From Acetobacter suratthaniensis (GTDB lineage: Bacteria; Pseudomonadota; Alphaproteobacteria; Acetobacterales; Acetobacteraceae), in assembly GCF_017377745.1 (NCBI RefSeq), contig NZ_JAFVMG010000012.1, positions 1 to 64,000 on the forward strand: a stretch of 64,000 nt of DNA. The letters run 5' to 3'. The notes beneath the pieces were generated by a model. That model saw only the letters and a list, made by a program, of their open reading frames with translations. It searched no databases and was not told where the DNA came from. Both the position numbers and the translations under genes were made by a program. Shown here in pieces: positions 18,723-28,243 of this stretch (position 1 is the stretch's first letter; the number at the start of each line of letters is the position of its first letter).

Positions 18723-20534
18723 TTATCCAGCCTGCCTGGTTTGCAGGTAAGCTTTCCAGCCACCCAGCGCCGTAATGTCCTGCCCTTTGCTGGCGAATGC
18801 CTCGGCGCACAGAAAGCTGTCCACTTCCTGCCCATCCGCAAGGGAAATGCGCCCGATAGCCATAGGTTGCGGCACCGAGGCCACAAAACGCCCGAACCCG
18901 GCCGCAGACAGTTCGTAAATTTCCACTTCCAGCCCCGGCCCCTCAAATCCGGGCTGTCGGAACAGGCCCGGCTTGGGCGGCGTGGAAGCAGGCAGAGCAA
19001 ATAGCCGGTAATCCGTAGCCGTGCGGGTGGTACGCACCAGCACGGCATTTTCCTGCTCAAGCTGATAATGCAGCGGCAGGCCTTTAAGATGTGCGCCTAC
19101 AACCGCAAGACGCAGCGTGCCTTCCGCTGCCGGGCGCGCCGCCTCATCCGCCGCACCAACAGCCACACGCGCCAGACCGGCCCCGGTCTGGCTGGCGGCA
19201 TGGAAGCGCCCGGCCAGCAGGCCCAGATCATGATCAGCAAAAGCAGGGGCCACAAAGGTTACGCCAAAAGGCAGGCCATCATCGCGAAAAGCCGCAGGCA
19301 CCGCACAGGCCGACATATCCAGCAGGTTGACGAAATTGGTGTACACCCCGTGCAGGCTATTGGCTGCCACCGGCTGTGCGGCCACTTCCGCACGGCTGAC
19401 AATTCTTGGCATGGTGGGCAGCAGCATGACATCGAACTGCTGCCACATCTGCGCCGCCACCTGCCGCAGTTCATGCTGGCGATACGCCGCACGGAAGACA
19501 TCTGCGGCACTATAGTTCCGGGCCGAGCCGATGATACCGGCCACGGTTGGGTCCATTGCCGCTTCATGCGCGGTAAAGAACGGCTCTATGGCAGCCAGAC
19601 GCTCCACCACAAAGGCGCCGCCGTATAGCAGTTCCGCCGTCTCGCGCAGGGGCGTGTAATCCAGTTCCACAGCAACACCGCCCAGCGCCTCGCACCGGCT
19701 GATCGCCTGCTCATACAGATCTGCGTTCTGGGTATCGCCATCGAAAAAGCGATCTTTATGCGCCAGCACGCCAAAGCGAAATGTCTGCTGCGGCAGGGCA
19801 TGGTGTTGCATGGGGCGCGAATACGGTGCGGCACTATCCCACGCAGCCGCCTGCGTTTCGACTTTCAGCGCATCTGCAACGCTGGTTGCGAAAATGGACA
19901 CACAATCCAGCGAAAGACAGGCCGGTACCACGCCGGTCGTGCTCAGTGCGCCGCGTGTGGGTTTAAGCCCGACAATGTTGTTAATGGCCGCAGGCACCCG
20001 GCCCGAACCCGCCGTATCGGTTCCCAGCGAGAACGAGACAAGGCCCGCCGCAACCGCAACACCCGAACCCGAACTCGAACCACCCGACACATAGCGGTCG
20101 TCAAACACGCAATGCGGCTGACCATAGGGAGAGCGCGTACCCACAAGCCCGGTCGCGAACTGATCGAGATTGGTTTTGCCAATCATGATGGCACCAGCAG
20201 CCTCAAGCCGGGCAACAACTTCGGCACTGGCCTGCGGCACATAGGCAAAATCGGGACAGGCCGCCGTGGTGGGGTAGCCCGCCACGTCGATATTGTCCTT
20301 GACCGCAAAGGGAATGCCATAAAGCGGCAGACTGTCCACCGGCTGGGTTTCAAGAAATGCAGCCCGGGCCAGCAGGGTGTCACGCTCTGCGCGGGCAATC
20401 CATACGGCGGGGTCCTTGAGGGCATAGGCGTCCACCCGCTCCAGCACCTCTGTTACCAGTGCGGTCGGGCGCAGCATGCCAGACCGGTACGCGGCAAGGA
20501 TTTCATCAATCTGTAGCATGGCTGGCAAAGTCAT
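18723..20534 (-). CDS. atzF: Allophanate hydrolase
   Basis: 603 residues from ATG 20534, with AGGAGAGGG just upstream. The N-terminal two thirds is an amidase-signature domain: catalytic Lys in IGKTNLDQFATG, the Gly/Ser-rich YVSGGSSSGSGVAVAAG with the cis-Ser, and nucleophile Ser in GTDTAGSGRVPAA. The C-terminal roughly 150 residues match the second domain of AtzF (VVGAHLKGLPLHYQL). It splits allophanate to two ammonia and CO2, the last step after urea carboxylation or carboxyguanidine deimination. It follows the carboxylase by 62 bases on the same strand. Confidence 0.95.
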   Translation of the reverse strand: MTLPAMLQIDEILAAYRSGMLRPTALVTEVLERVDAYALKDPAVWIARAERDTLLARAAFLETQPVDSLPLYGIPFAVKDNIDVAGYPTTAACPDFAYVPQASAEVVARLEAAGAIMIGKTNLDQFATGLVGTRSPYGQPHCVFDDRYVSGGSSSGSGVAVAAGLVSFSLGTDTAGSGRVPAAINNIVGLKPTRGALSTTGVVPACLSLDCVSIFATSVADALKVETQAAAWDSAAPYSRPMQHHALPQQTFRFGVLAHKDRFFDGDTQNADLYEQAISRCEALGGVAVELDYTPLRETAELLYGGAFVVERLAAIEPFFTAHEAAMDPTVAGIIGSARNYSAADVFRAAYRQHELRQVAAQMWQQFDVMLLPTMPRIVSRAEVAAQPVAANSLHGVYTNFVNLLDMSACAVPAAFRDDGLPFGVTFVAPAFADHDLGLLAGRFHAASQTGAGLARVAVGAADEAARPAAEGTLRLAVVGAHLKGLPLHYQLEQENAVLVRTTRTATDYRLFALPASTPPKPGLFRQPGFEGPGLEVEIYELSAAGFGRFVASVPQPMAIGRISLADGQEVDSFLCAEAFASKGQDITALGGWKAYLQTRQAG

Positions 20535-20596
20535 GATGCCCTCTCCTGATTCCCTGTCCACCGTGGCGCGGCGGCAAGCCACGCCACGGATTTTTT

Positions 20597-23500
20597 CTAG
20601 TTTTCGGTGCGGATCACCATAACGCGCTCACCCCCGCGCACTTCGCGGCCCTTGCGGCACAGGATTTCCACCACCTCACCCGCGACGGGAGAAACCACTT
20701 TCATTTCCGTCTTCATGGATTCAATGATGACAACCGCATCGCCCACAGCCACCCGGTCGCCCACGGCCACGGGGATTTGCCACACACTACCCGGCACGGG
20801 GCTGTCCACAGCGGCGTGGCCTTCGGGCAGAGCGCTTTCTTCTGCCTGCGGGGTGGAGGCTTCTTCTTCAAACGTGTCCAGACCCTTGACGATCCAGTCC
20901 TGCCGCTCTGCCTCATAGGCCGCCTGCTGGCGATCCTTGGCGATACGGATTTCCTCCTCATGCTCGCTCAGGAATGCGCGATATTCCTTCAGGCTGAAGG
21001 TCGTCTCCTCGATCTGCACAGGGAACCGTCCATGCGGGAAGGCCGCACGTGCTTCCATCAGTTCATCATGAGAGACGGGGTAGAAGCGGATCTGGTCAAA
21101 GAAGCGCAGCAGCCACGGACGGCCCGGTTCAAACGCATCCGTGCTACGCCATGTGTTCCATACCTGTATGGTGCGGCCAAAGAGCTGATAACCGCCCGGC
21201 CCTTCCATACCGTAAATGCACATATAGCTACCGCCAATGCCCACCACGTTATCGGGTGTCCATGTGCGGGCCGGGTTGTATTTGGTTGTCACCAGCCGGT
21301 GCCGGGGGTCAACCGGCGTTGCCACCGGCGCACCCAGATAGACATCGCCCAGACCCATCACCAGATATGAGGCGTTGAAGATGATGTCCTTCACATCCTC
21401 AATCGAGGAAAGGCCGTTGATACGACGGATAAATTCGATATTAGAGGGGCACCACGGCGCATTGGGTCGCACCAGTTCCTGATACCGCTGCATGGCCAGC
21501 CGCGCCTGTTCATCATCCCATGACAGCGGCAGGGTTACGATACGGCTGGGCACCTCGATATCATCATCATTCTCGGGCAGCGCCTGTTCGATTTCGTGCA
21601 GGAGGGTCATCAGCACAGGCAGGGGCAGCACATCAGGATTGTAATGCACCTGCAGGGAGCGGATGCCCGGCGTCAGATCAACAATCCCCTGCACGTTCTT
21701 TGCCCGCAGGGCTTCAAGCATAAGCTGCACACGCAGGCGCAGGGGAATGTCGAGCACCGGCTCGCCAAACTCCAACAGCAGATATTGCTCACCCGCACGA
21801 CGGTACACCACCGGCACCTTGCCTTCGGAACGATGGAGCACGGGGTCATCCCCCCCGACCGGCGCGGACAGGAACGGCAGCGACAGTGTGGGGGGCGTTA
21901 CCCGATAAAAACGCACCTTGTCACCGGGGTGAAGCTGCCCCAGCTTCCACAGCTCATCGCGCACCACCACAGCCGGGCAGACAAACCCGCCGAGGCTCGG
22001 CCCGTCCGGCCCGAGTAGAATGGGCATGTCGCCGGTAAAGTCGATGGCGCCAATCGCGTAAGCATTGTCATGAATATTAGAGGGGTGCAGCCCGGCCTCG
22101 CCCCCATCTGTCCGCGCCCAGCGCGGCTTGGGGCCGATCAGGCGCACACCGGTACGCGCACTATTGAAATGCACCTCGTATGTGCTGGAAAAGAGGTCGG
22201 CAATATCGTCAGGCTGGAAAAATTCCGGCGCACCATGCGGGCCGTACAGCACGCCGATTTCCCACTCGCTGGTCAGAACCGGGCGTTCGCTTTCCGGCAC
22301 CTGCTCGCCCTGCCCCTGTGCCGTGGTGGCATGGAAACGCAGCACATCGCCCGTACGCAACTGCCCTGTGGCATGCCCGCCAAACTGCCCCAGCATGAAG
22401 GTGGAGCTTGAGCCCAGATACTGCGGCGCATCAAGCCCCCCGGCAACCGCCAGATAGGTACGGTGTCCGGCACCCTTGATCTGCCCCAGAGCCAGTACCT
22501 GCCCGGCCTTTACCGGCACAGGCTGCCAGTATGGCACGCTCTCGCCATCCAGTGTCGCGGGCATGAATGCGCCTGTAAGCGCAATGGTGGCGGGGGCGTT
22601 AAAGCGCAGTACCGGGCCGGAAACCGTCAGTTCCAGAGCGGGTACACCCTGTTCGTTCCCTACAATCCGGTTTGCGAAGCGAAAATTACGGTCATCCATC
22701 GGGCCATTGGGCGGCACGCCCACATCCCAGTACCCCACGCGGCCCGGCCAGTCCTGCACGGTCGATTGCAGGCCCGGCGCCAGCACTTCCATAGTGCTGG
22801 GCGTATAGGGAAAAACATTGAGGAAGCCGGTTGTAACATCTCCCGCAATAACCTGCGGATGTGCGGTAATGGCACGCAGGTAATCGAGATTGCTTTCCAA
22901 CCCATCCAGCCGTGTCGCGCACAGCGCATTATGCAGGTTGCGCAGCGCCTCCGCACGATCAGCCCCGGTGGCGATCACCTTGGCCAGCATGGGATCGTAA
23001 TGCGGCGTAATTTCCGTGCCGGTTTCAACCCAGCCATCTACCCGCACCCCGGCAGGGAAAGAAACCTGCGTCAGCCGCCCCGTGGAAGGACGGAAGTTTT
23101 CCGCAGGGTTTTCCGCATAGATACGCGCTTCCACAGCCGCACCCACGGGGGAAAGGCTATCCTGTTCAGGCAGGGTGAAAGAACCATCCGCCTGGCGGAT
23201 CATCCATTCCACCAGATCCACACCGAACGTTTCTTCCGTAACGCAATGCTCCACCTGCAGGCGGGTATTGACCTCAAGGAAATAGAAACGACTGGTCTGG
23301 GTATCGTAAATAAACTCCACCGTTCCGGCTGATTCGTACTGCACAGCGCTACACAGGGCTTTTGCCGCGCGCCGCAAAGCCTGCCGCGTGGCATCATCCA
23401 GCCCCGGGCCCGGCGTTTCTTCAATGACCTTCTGGTTGCGGCGCTGCAAGGAGCAGTCGCGCTCACCCAGTGTCAGGATACCGCCACGGCCATCACCAAA

Positions 23501-24136
23501 AATCTGCACTTCGATATGACGCGCACTGGCAATGAATTTTTCCAAAAAGACGCGGGCATCGCCAAAATTGTTCCCACCCAGGCGCGACACCGCCTCAAAA
23601 CAGGCACGCAGGGCGGCTTCGTCCTGACAGACCTGCATACCGATACCGCCACCACCGGCCGTGCTTTTGAGCATGACCGGGTAGCCGATCCGTTCGGCCT
23701 CGCGCGCGGCATCATCCGCCGTGGACAGGATATCCGTACCCGGCAACAGCGGCACACCGTTTTCCTGCGCCAGAGCACGAGCGGTATGCTTCAGACCAAA
23801 AGCCCGCATATGTTCGGGCCGTGGGCCAATAAAACGGATACCCTCAGCCGCAAGACGTTCGGCAAACTCGGCGCGTTCGCTCAAAAAACCATAACCCGGA
23901 TGCACAGCCTGCGCGCCGGTATCGCGGCAGGCCTGCAAAATGGCATCCATGTTCAGATAGCTCTGAGCAACCGCCGCAGGCCCGATCAGTACGGCTTCAT
24001 CTGCCTCAAGAACGGGCGGGGCGAAACGATCCGCTTCGGAGCAGACAGCAACCGAGCCGATTTCCATACGGCGCAGGGTACGACCGATACGCCGGACGGT
24101 TTCACCACGGTTTGCAATCAGAACTTTCGTGAACAT
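20597..24136 (-). CDS. Biotin-dependent urea/guanidine carboxylase
   Basis: 1179 residues from ATG 24136 (GGAAAG upstream). Biotin carboxylase domain about 1-445: FTKVLIANRGE, ATP-grasp loop TAGGGGIGMQ, and LEVNTRLQVEH. KipA/KipI-type carboxyltransferase about 447-1050: LQSTVQDWPGRVGYWDVGVP, GPKPRWARTDGGEAGLHPSN. C-terminal biotinyl domain with ESMKTEMK; the biotin Lys is 1142. It carboxylates urea to allophanate or guanidine to carboxyguanidine with ATP and bicarbonate. Residue 699 is Asp (AIDFTGD), where yeast Dur1,2 has Asn (INFTGD); with the two DUF1989 genes this favours guanidine as substrate. Annotators usually call such proteins urea carboxylase. No urease genes are in the window. Confidence 0.95.
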   Translation of the reverse strand: MFTKVLIANRGETVRRIGRTLRRMEIGSVAVCSEADRFAPPVLEADEAVLIGPAAVAQSYLNMDAILQACRDTGAQAVHPGYGFLSERAEFAERLAAEGIRFIGPRPEHMRAFGLKHTARALAQENGVPLLPGTDILSTADDAAREAERIGYPVMLKSTAGGGGIGMQVCQDEAALRACFEAVSRLGGNNFGDARVFLEKFIASARHIEVQIFGDGRGGILTLGERDCSLQRRNQKVIEETPGPGLDDATRQALRRAAKALCSAVQYESAGTVEFIYDTQTSRFYFLEVNTRLQVEHCVTEETFGVDLVEWMIRQADGSFTLPEQDSLSPVGAAVEARIYAENPAENFRPSTGRLTQVSFPAGVRVDGWVETGTEITPHYDPMLAKVIATGADRAEALRNLHNALCATRLDGLESNLDYLRAITAHPQVIAGDVTTGFLNVFPYTPSTMEVLAPGLQSTVQDWPGRVGYWDVGVPPNGPMDDRNFRFANRIVGNEQGVPALELTVSGPVLRFNAPATIALTGAFMPATLDGESVPYWQPVPVKAGQVLALGQIKGAGHRTYLAVAGGLDAPQYLGSSSTFMLGQFGGHATGQLRTGDVLRFHATTAQGQGEQVPESERPVLTSEWEIGVLYGPHGAPEFFQPDDIADLFSSTYEVHFNSARTGVRLIGPKPRWARTDGGEAGLHPSNIHDNAYAIGAIDFTGDMPILLGPDGPSLGGFVCPAVVVRDELWKLGQLHPGDKVRFYRVTPPTLSLPFLSAPVGGDDPVLHRSEGKVPVVYRRAGEQYLLLEFGEPVLDIPLRLRVQLMLEALRAKNVQGIVDLTPGIRSLQVHYNPDVLPLPVLMTLLHEIEQALPENDDDIEVPSRIVTLPLSWDDEQARLAMQRYQELVRPNAPWCPSNIEFIRRINGLSSIEDVKDIIFNASYLVMGLGDVYLGAPVATPVDPRHRLVTTKYNPARTWTPDNVVGIGGSYMCIYGMEGPGGYQLFGRTIQVWNTWRSTDAFEPGRPWLLRFFDQIRFYPVSHDELMEARAAFPHGRFPVQIEETTFSLKEYRAFLSEHEEEIRIAKDRQQAAYEAERQDWIVKGLDTFEEEASTPQAEESALPEGHAAVDSPVPGSVWQIPVAVGDRVAVGDAVVIIESMKTEMKVVSPVAGEVVEILCRKGREVRGGERVMVIRTEN

Positions 24137-24181
24137 GTCTGGTCTTTCCAACAAACTTTACACGCCGGAACCCCGGCAGTT

Positions 24182-24811
24182 TCAGGCCGGAACGGCGTCG
24201 CTGATGATCACGCGGATAGGCGTGGGTACAAAGCCGTTACAGGGGTTGTTAACCTGCGGGCAGTTGGACAGCACCACCAGTGTGTCCATTTCAGCCAGCA
24301 GATCGACATACCCACCGGGGTCGGACAGGCCATCGTCAATCACCAGTTCGCCGTTTTCCAGAACAGGCACGTTCATGAAAAAATTGACGTTGCTGACAAT
24401 ATCACGCTTGCTCATGCCGTATTTTCCCACTTCAATCAGGAAATTTTCACGGCAGGCGTGCATGTATTTGGTTTCATGACCGAAGCGCACGGTGTTGGAC
24501 TCGCAGCTACAGGCACCCGCCAGCGTATCGTGCCGCCCGCAGGTATCTTCTACCAGCGTCATCAGCACACGGCCTTCGTTAGAATAGAGCTTGGTGCCCT
24601 TGCCGATATAAGCAGAGCCCTGACTGATCAGCGTTTCCTGCGCGCTATAGCGTTCGGAATAGGTATGGGCATTATAAAAAAGCGCATCTACAGCCTGCTG
24701 GCTTTCAAGATCAATGATGCGCAGGGTCTGGCCCTTTTTCACCACCGCAGACCAGGGAGCCCGTGCAGGCACAAGCTGATCCAGCACGACAGAAGAAGAA
24801 ACAGTGCTCAT
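24182..24811 (-). CDS. DUF1989 protein (urea carboxylase-associated 2 / carboxyguanidine deiminase subunit)
   Basis: 209 residues of the DUF1989 family, long called urea carboxylase-associated protein 2. Recognisable segments are WSAVVKKGQTLRIIDLESQQ, LMTLVEDTCGRHDTLAGAC and NVPVLENGELVIDDGLSDPG. In characterised bacteria the two DUF1989 partners form carboxyguanidine deiminase (CgdAB), converting carboxyguanidine to allophanate plus ammonia. It lies 45 bases before the carboxylase and 20 after its partner gene, so the three are surely co-transcribed. Which subunit corresponds to CgdA or CgdB I cannot say. AAAGG precedes ATG 24811. Confidence 0.9.
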   Translation of the reverse strand: MSTVSSSVVLDQLVPARAPWSAVVKKGQTLRIIDLESQQAVDALFYNAHTYSERYSAQETLISQGSAYIGKGTKLYSNEGRVLMTLVEDTCGRHDTLAGACSCESNTVRFGHETKYMHACRENFLIEVGKYGMSKRDIVSNVNFFMNVPVLENGELVIDDGLSDPGGYVDLLAEMDTLVVLSNCPQVNNPCNGFVPTPIRVIISDAVPA

Positions 24812-24831
24812 GATTTCGTGCCTTTCGGTTA

Positions 24832-25635
24832 TCAGGCGAAAAGGGGATCGGTATTCTCGAAGCCGCGCTGTGCTTCTTCACAGAACGTGCGGCACAGATC
24901 ATCCGCCGCCGGAGCGGGAGCCTGCCAGCGCACCACATCAATGGGGCCGGGTGCGAAGCTGGTATCCGGGCTGAAGGGGTGCGGGCAGTTGGAAATACCG
25001 ACCAGAAGGTTCATTTCCGCGCGCAGATCCACAACACCACCGGGTTGTACGCTGCCATCCACCCAGGACAGCCCACCATCCGCCCCGACGCTGACATGCG
25101 AAAAGAACGAGATACAGGCAGGGACATCGCGCACATCCAGCCCATGCTTGCCTGCAATCAGACGCATATTGTTGCTGGTATTGCGCAGGGCGGCATTACC
25201 GAAATTACGTGCATTGGAAGACGGCGTGCTGCCCCCCATGATGGTATCGGACGTGCCACAGGTATCGTTAATAATGGAGGCCAGAACACGCCCCATATCC
25301 GAAAACAGCACACGCCCCGTGCTCAGCCGGGTTGTCCACTGGAGTTTGAGCGTATCGCCTGCATTAAAACGTTCGCTCAGGTCATCGGCATTCCACAGCA
25401 TGACGGACACGCCCTTGTTGCCCGCCGTGTTGATCAGACGCAGCGCCTGACCACGCGGCACGAACGTGCTCCAGTACCAACCACCCGGCACGGTTTCGCG
25501 GTGCAGGACAGCGGCGTCTTCCATGGCGATAAAACCCTGCCCGGAACGCTCTGCACGTTCCTCACCCAGAGCGCGGTCACGCAGCTGGTTGTACCGGGCC
25601 CGGTACCATTCCGGACTTTGCTGATCAATCTGCAT
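24832..25635 (-). CDS. DUF1989 protein (urea carboxylase-associated 1 / carboxyguanidine deiminase subunit)
   Basis: 267 residues from ATG 25635 with AGGAC upstream. It is the larger DUF1989 partner, with VPGGWYWSTFVPRGQALRLI, NDTCGTSDTIMGGS and FSHVSVGADGGLSWVDGSVQ. The Cys in the NDTCG motif is shared with the neighbouring paralogue (EDTCG) and may bind metal or take part in catalysis. The pair is predicted to form the heteromeric carboxyguanidine deiminase. In urea-only pathways this step is not needed, so its presence supports guanidine catabolism. It is 71 bases downstream of the NikR-like regulator. Confidence 0.9.
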   Translation of the reverse strand: MQIDQQSPEWYRARYNQLRDRALGEERAERSGQGFIAMEDAAVLHRETVPGGWYWSTFVPRGQALRLINTAGNKGVSVMLWNADDLSERFNAGDTLKLQWTTRLSTGRVLFSDMGRVLASIINDTCGTSDTIMGGSTPSSNARNFGNAALRNTSNNMRLIAGKHGLDVRDVPACISFFSHVSVGADGGLSWVDGSVQPGGVVDLRAEMNLLVGISNCPHPFSPDTSFAPGPIDVVRWQAPAPAADDLCRTFCEEAQRGFENTDPLFA

Positions 25636-25706
25636 GGTTCTGTCCTTTTTATCCGAAAAGAATGCCGTGCCCACAACGGGTTTTGCACCACGGCACCACC
25701 ATGAAC

Positions 25707-26186
25707 TTATACAGTCCCCACATCGACCAAGGCTTCGCGTCCGACCTCGTGCAATGGGGGAATAAGAGAAGCAATCAGGTGCATACGGCCGGATATGACA
25801 CCCGGAAGAGTTGAAAACCTGTTTGCAATTTCACGCAGCTTGGCTACTCGCCCCTGCACCAGCATGACTTCGAGCGTCTGGCGCCGGATCAGGTTGACAT
25901 GCAGGGAGCTTATGACCTCGGCCAGATTCTCGTACTGCATATCGGCCAGCTTCTGCTGCAGGCCTGTGGTCGAGTTGTTGTAAAACAGCACGATTACACC
26001 AGCCATGATTTCTTCATCATCTTCCTGACGGCAATCTGTCAGGGCTTCGTGCAGAATATGCTGGATGGCCTGCGAACGGCTGACATACCCCTTGTCCGCC
26101 ACCATGCCATCCAGTTCGCGCAGGATATGCGGCGGAAGCGAGACACTGATACGGCTGACCTGCTCTTCTGCTTTTTTGCGGGCCAT
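25707..26186 (-). CDS. NikR-like RHH regulator with degenerate nickel site
   Basis: 159 residues; ATG 26186 has GGAG upstream. The N-terminal ribbon-helix-helix (VSRISVSLPPHILRELDGMV, then GYVSRSQAIQHIL) and the C-terminal ACT-like tetramerisation domain align with NikR. Aligned to E. coli NikR, the nickel ligands His76, His87, His89 and Cys95 correspond to Tyr85, His96, Asn98 and Thr104, so three of four are lost. The protein should still bind DNA as a tetramer but respond to something other than nickel. It is embedded between the transporter ATPase and the DUF1989 genes, so it probably controls this operon through the inverted repeat at 28224-28261. Confidence 0.9.
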   Translation of the reverse strand: MARKKAEEQVSRISVSLPPHILRELDGMVADKGYVSRSQAIQHILHEALTDCRQEDDEEIMAGVIVLFYNNSTTGLQQKLADMQYENLAEVISSLHVNLIRRQTLEVMLVQGRVAKLREIANRFSTLPGVISGRMHLIASLIPPLHEVGREALVDVGTV

Positions 26187-26201
26187 CTGCCTTGCTCCCT
26201 T

Positions 26202-27113
26202 TTATTCCACCACATCCGTAACAAGTGTGAGAAGCGGCACTTCCGTTCCTTCAAACTCGTCGGGGGTTTCTTCTGCTGGTGTGTGAATGAGGGATTCCAG
26301 ATGAGCCTTGGTCGCCTGAAATTCAGCACTGGTCATCTGTTCTGCCCGCCGTGGGCGCGATAGCGGCACTTCTATCACTTCTTCCACCCGGCCCGGATGC
26401 GCCTTGAGCACCAAGATCCGGTCTGCCAGATAAATGGCCTCATCGAGATCATGAGTAATGAACACGATGGTGATGTCGATCTTGCGCCAGATCTCCATCA
26501 GGTGGGTCTGCATCCGCACGCGGGTCTGGGCATCGAGGGCGCTGAAGGGCTCATCCATCAACAGCACGCGCGGCTGGGCCGCCAGCGCACGGGCAATGGC
26601 TACGCGCTGCTGCATGCCGCCGGAAAGCTGGTGCGGCAGGGATTCCGCAAAGCGCTCCAGCCCGATGGCCTGAAGCCACTGCATGGCCTGCCGTCGGCTT
26701 TCATCCTTGCTGATTCCGGCCATTTCCAGCCCGAACATAACGTTCTGGCACACGGTGCGCCACGGAAAGAGCGTGTATTTCTGGAAAACCATACCCCGGT
26801 CGGGGCCGGGGCCATCCACCGGCTTGTCATCCACCAGAATCCGCCCCGAAGACGCCTGCTCCAGCCCGGCCAGAATGCGTACCAGCGTGGATTTACCGCA
26901 ACCCGAAGGCCCAACCACACACACAAACTCGCGGCGGTGGACATTCATGTTGATGTCTTCCAGCGCAACTGTTTCGCGGCCGCGCTGTGCAAAAATCTTG
27001 CCCAGATTTTCGACCCGCAGCACCACATCGCGATCCTTGATGCGGGCCATACGCTCCGCCACATCAGAAGGCAGCACGCGATAGTCGACTGTCGTACCGT
27101 TGCCTGCACTCAT
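26202..27113 (-). CDS. ABC transporter ATPase of the guanidine/urea operon
   Basis: 303 residues; ATG 27113 overlaps the permease stop as TGATG. Walker [10 protein letters not shown], signature [16 protein letters not shown], Walker [13 protein letters not shown] and switch His in FITHD are all intact. The closest family is the SsuB/TauB/NrtD group that powers nitrate, sulfonate and similar importers. A C-terminal extension of about 50 residues ([19 protein letters not shown] onward) follows the core. It pairs with the permease and, by context, with the binding protein at 17504-18520. Confidence 0.93.
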   Translation of the reverse strand: MSAGNGTTVDYRVLPSDVAERMARIKDRDVVLRVENLGKIFAQRGRETVALEDINMNVHRREFVCVVGPSGCGKSTLVRILAGLEQASSGRILVDDKPVDGPGPDRGMVFQKYTLFPWRTVCQNVMFGLEMAGISKDESRRQAMQWLQAIGLERFAESLPHQLSGGMQQRVAIARALAAQPRVLLMDEPFSALDAQTRVRMQTHLMEIWRKIDITIVFITHDLDEAIYLADRILVLKAHPGRVEEVIEVPLSRPRRAEQMTSAEFQATKAHLESLIHTPAEETPDEFEGTEVPLLTLVTDVVE

Positions 27114-28072
27114 CACTCAGTCTCCTGCTTCCAGCGGAACAGAAAGCGCGCGGCAAAGCCGAGCAGCATATCCGTACCCAGACCAACGATCCCGATCAGC
27201 GCCATGGCGGCGTAAACATTGGCAAAGTGCTGATAGCGCGCCTGCTGGGTTATGAACCACGTAATACCCGAGGAGGTGCCGATCAGTTCCGCCACGATCA
27301 GATAGGTCCATGCCCAACCCAGCAGAATACGCTGGTCGCGGTAGAGATCGGGCAGAATACCGGGCACCACCACGCTGAACATAAGCCGCTTGCCCCGTGC
27401 GCCCAGTGTGCGGGCCGCTTCCATCAGACCAAAGTCGAGCTTGCGGGTGGTGTTGGAAATAACCAGAATCTGCTGAAACAGCGTACCGATAACGATAATG
27501 GCGATCTTGGGTGCATCGTAAATACCCAGAATGGCCACCATCAAGGCGCCAAAAGCCGGTGCGGGCAGATAGCGCAGGAAGTCCACCGAGGGTTCCACCA
27601 GCCGCGAAAGGGCAGGCAGCGCCCCACACAGAACACCCAGCGGCACCCCGATAACCGAAGAAATGACAAAACCCCAGAAAATGATCTGGATACTGTGCCA
27701 GAACGCCTGAAGGATGGATTTTTCCGGCCCACGGGAATCAGGCTGAACAAAAGCCTGCACAAAAGCGGAAAACACACCGCCGGGTGAAGGCAGATATACC
27801 GGATTGACCGCCACCCCTTCAGGGGCTTTCTGGCCAGCCGCGTGCATTTCCTGCACGGCGCGCTCGAAATCGGCACGCTTCATGCGCATGCCCTCTTCCA
27901 GATAGTCCTCGCCACCAGGATCTGTCACCAGCACCTGAGGGTGCCAGATGAACGGCACATAACTGACCGCACTCCAGAGCAGCAGCGGCAGCAGGATGGA
28001 AAGCCCACCCAGCACCACGCGGCTTTTGCGGCCGACCTTTCCGTATAGTGCCCATCCGGACATGCGTGACAT
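27113..28072 (-). CDS. ABC transporter permease of the guanidine/urea operon
   Basis: 319 residues; first gene of the operon. About six membrane helices with the coupling EAA-like loop EAARTLGARGKRLMFSVVVPG, typical of SsuC/TauC permeases. Between the first helix and the core there is a long periplasmic segment (GGEDYLEEGMRMKRADFERA), an insertion seen in permeases of this operon type. It forms the import channel for the operon's nitrogen compound. The operator/promoter at 28215-28261 lies about 145 bases upstream; no second start is apparent. Confidence 0.92.
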   Translation of the reverse strand: MSRMSGWALYGKVGRKSRVVLGGLSILLPLLLWSAVSYVPFIWHPQVLVTDPGGEDYLEEGMRMKRADFERAVQEMHAAGQKAPEGVAVNPVYLPSPGGVFSAFVQAFVQPDSRGPEKSILQAFWHSIQIIFWGFVISSVIGVPLGVLCGALPALSRLVEPSVDFLRYLPAPAFGALMVAILGIYDAPKIAIIVIGTLFQQILVISNTTRKLDFGLMEAARTLGARGKRLMFSVVVPGILPDLYRDQRILLGWAWTYLIVAELIGTSSGITWFITQQARYQHFANVYAAMALIGIVGLGTDMLLGFAARFLFRWKQETE

Positions 28073-28214
28073 CGCCCGCTCTCCCGTCCTGTCCGCTACC
28101 GTCTGTGCCAGCAGGCCCAGCGGCGCAATGTCATTCCCCGGCGCAATCCAAGAGCGAAATTTCTCTAGCAGATGGCCCTTTCAACCCCCTGCTTTTCGCC
28201 TTGGCGCCACCAAG

Positions 28215-28243
28215 GATATGCTCAATTAGTAATACCGTGTCAA
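28215..28243 (-). promoter_or_regulatory. Predicted sigma70-type promoter of the guanidine/urea operon
   Basis: On the minus strand a consensus TTGACA (28243-28238) is followed after 17 bases by CATATC (28220-28215), a weak -10 element. The -35 box lies exactly inside the spacer of the inverted repeat 28228-28257, so a bound repressor would mask it. Confidence 0.5.

Noticed and set aside
23516..25450. 644-codon plus-strand frame opposite the carboxylase and DUF1989 genes
   Set aside because: It spans several well-supported minus-strand genes antisense and has no domain; its length comes from low stop frequency in G+C-rich DNA.
28073..28214. Possible guanidine-I (ykkC) riboswitch in the operon leader
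   Set aside because: The conserved ykkC core sequences are not visible on the minus strand; a repressor operator explains the region better.
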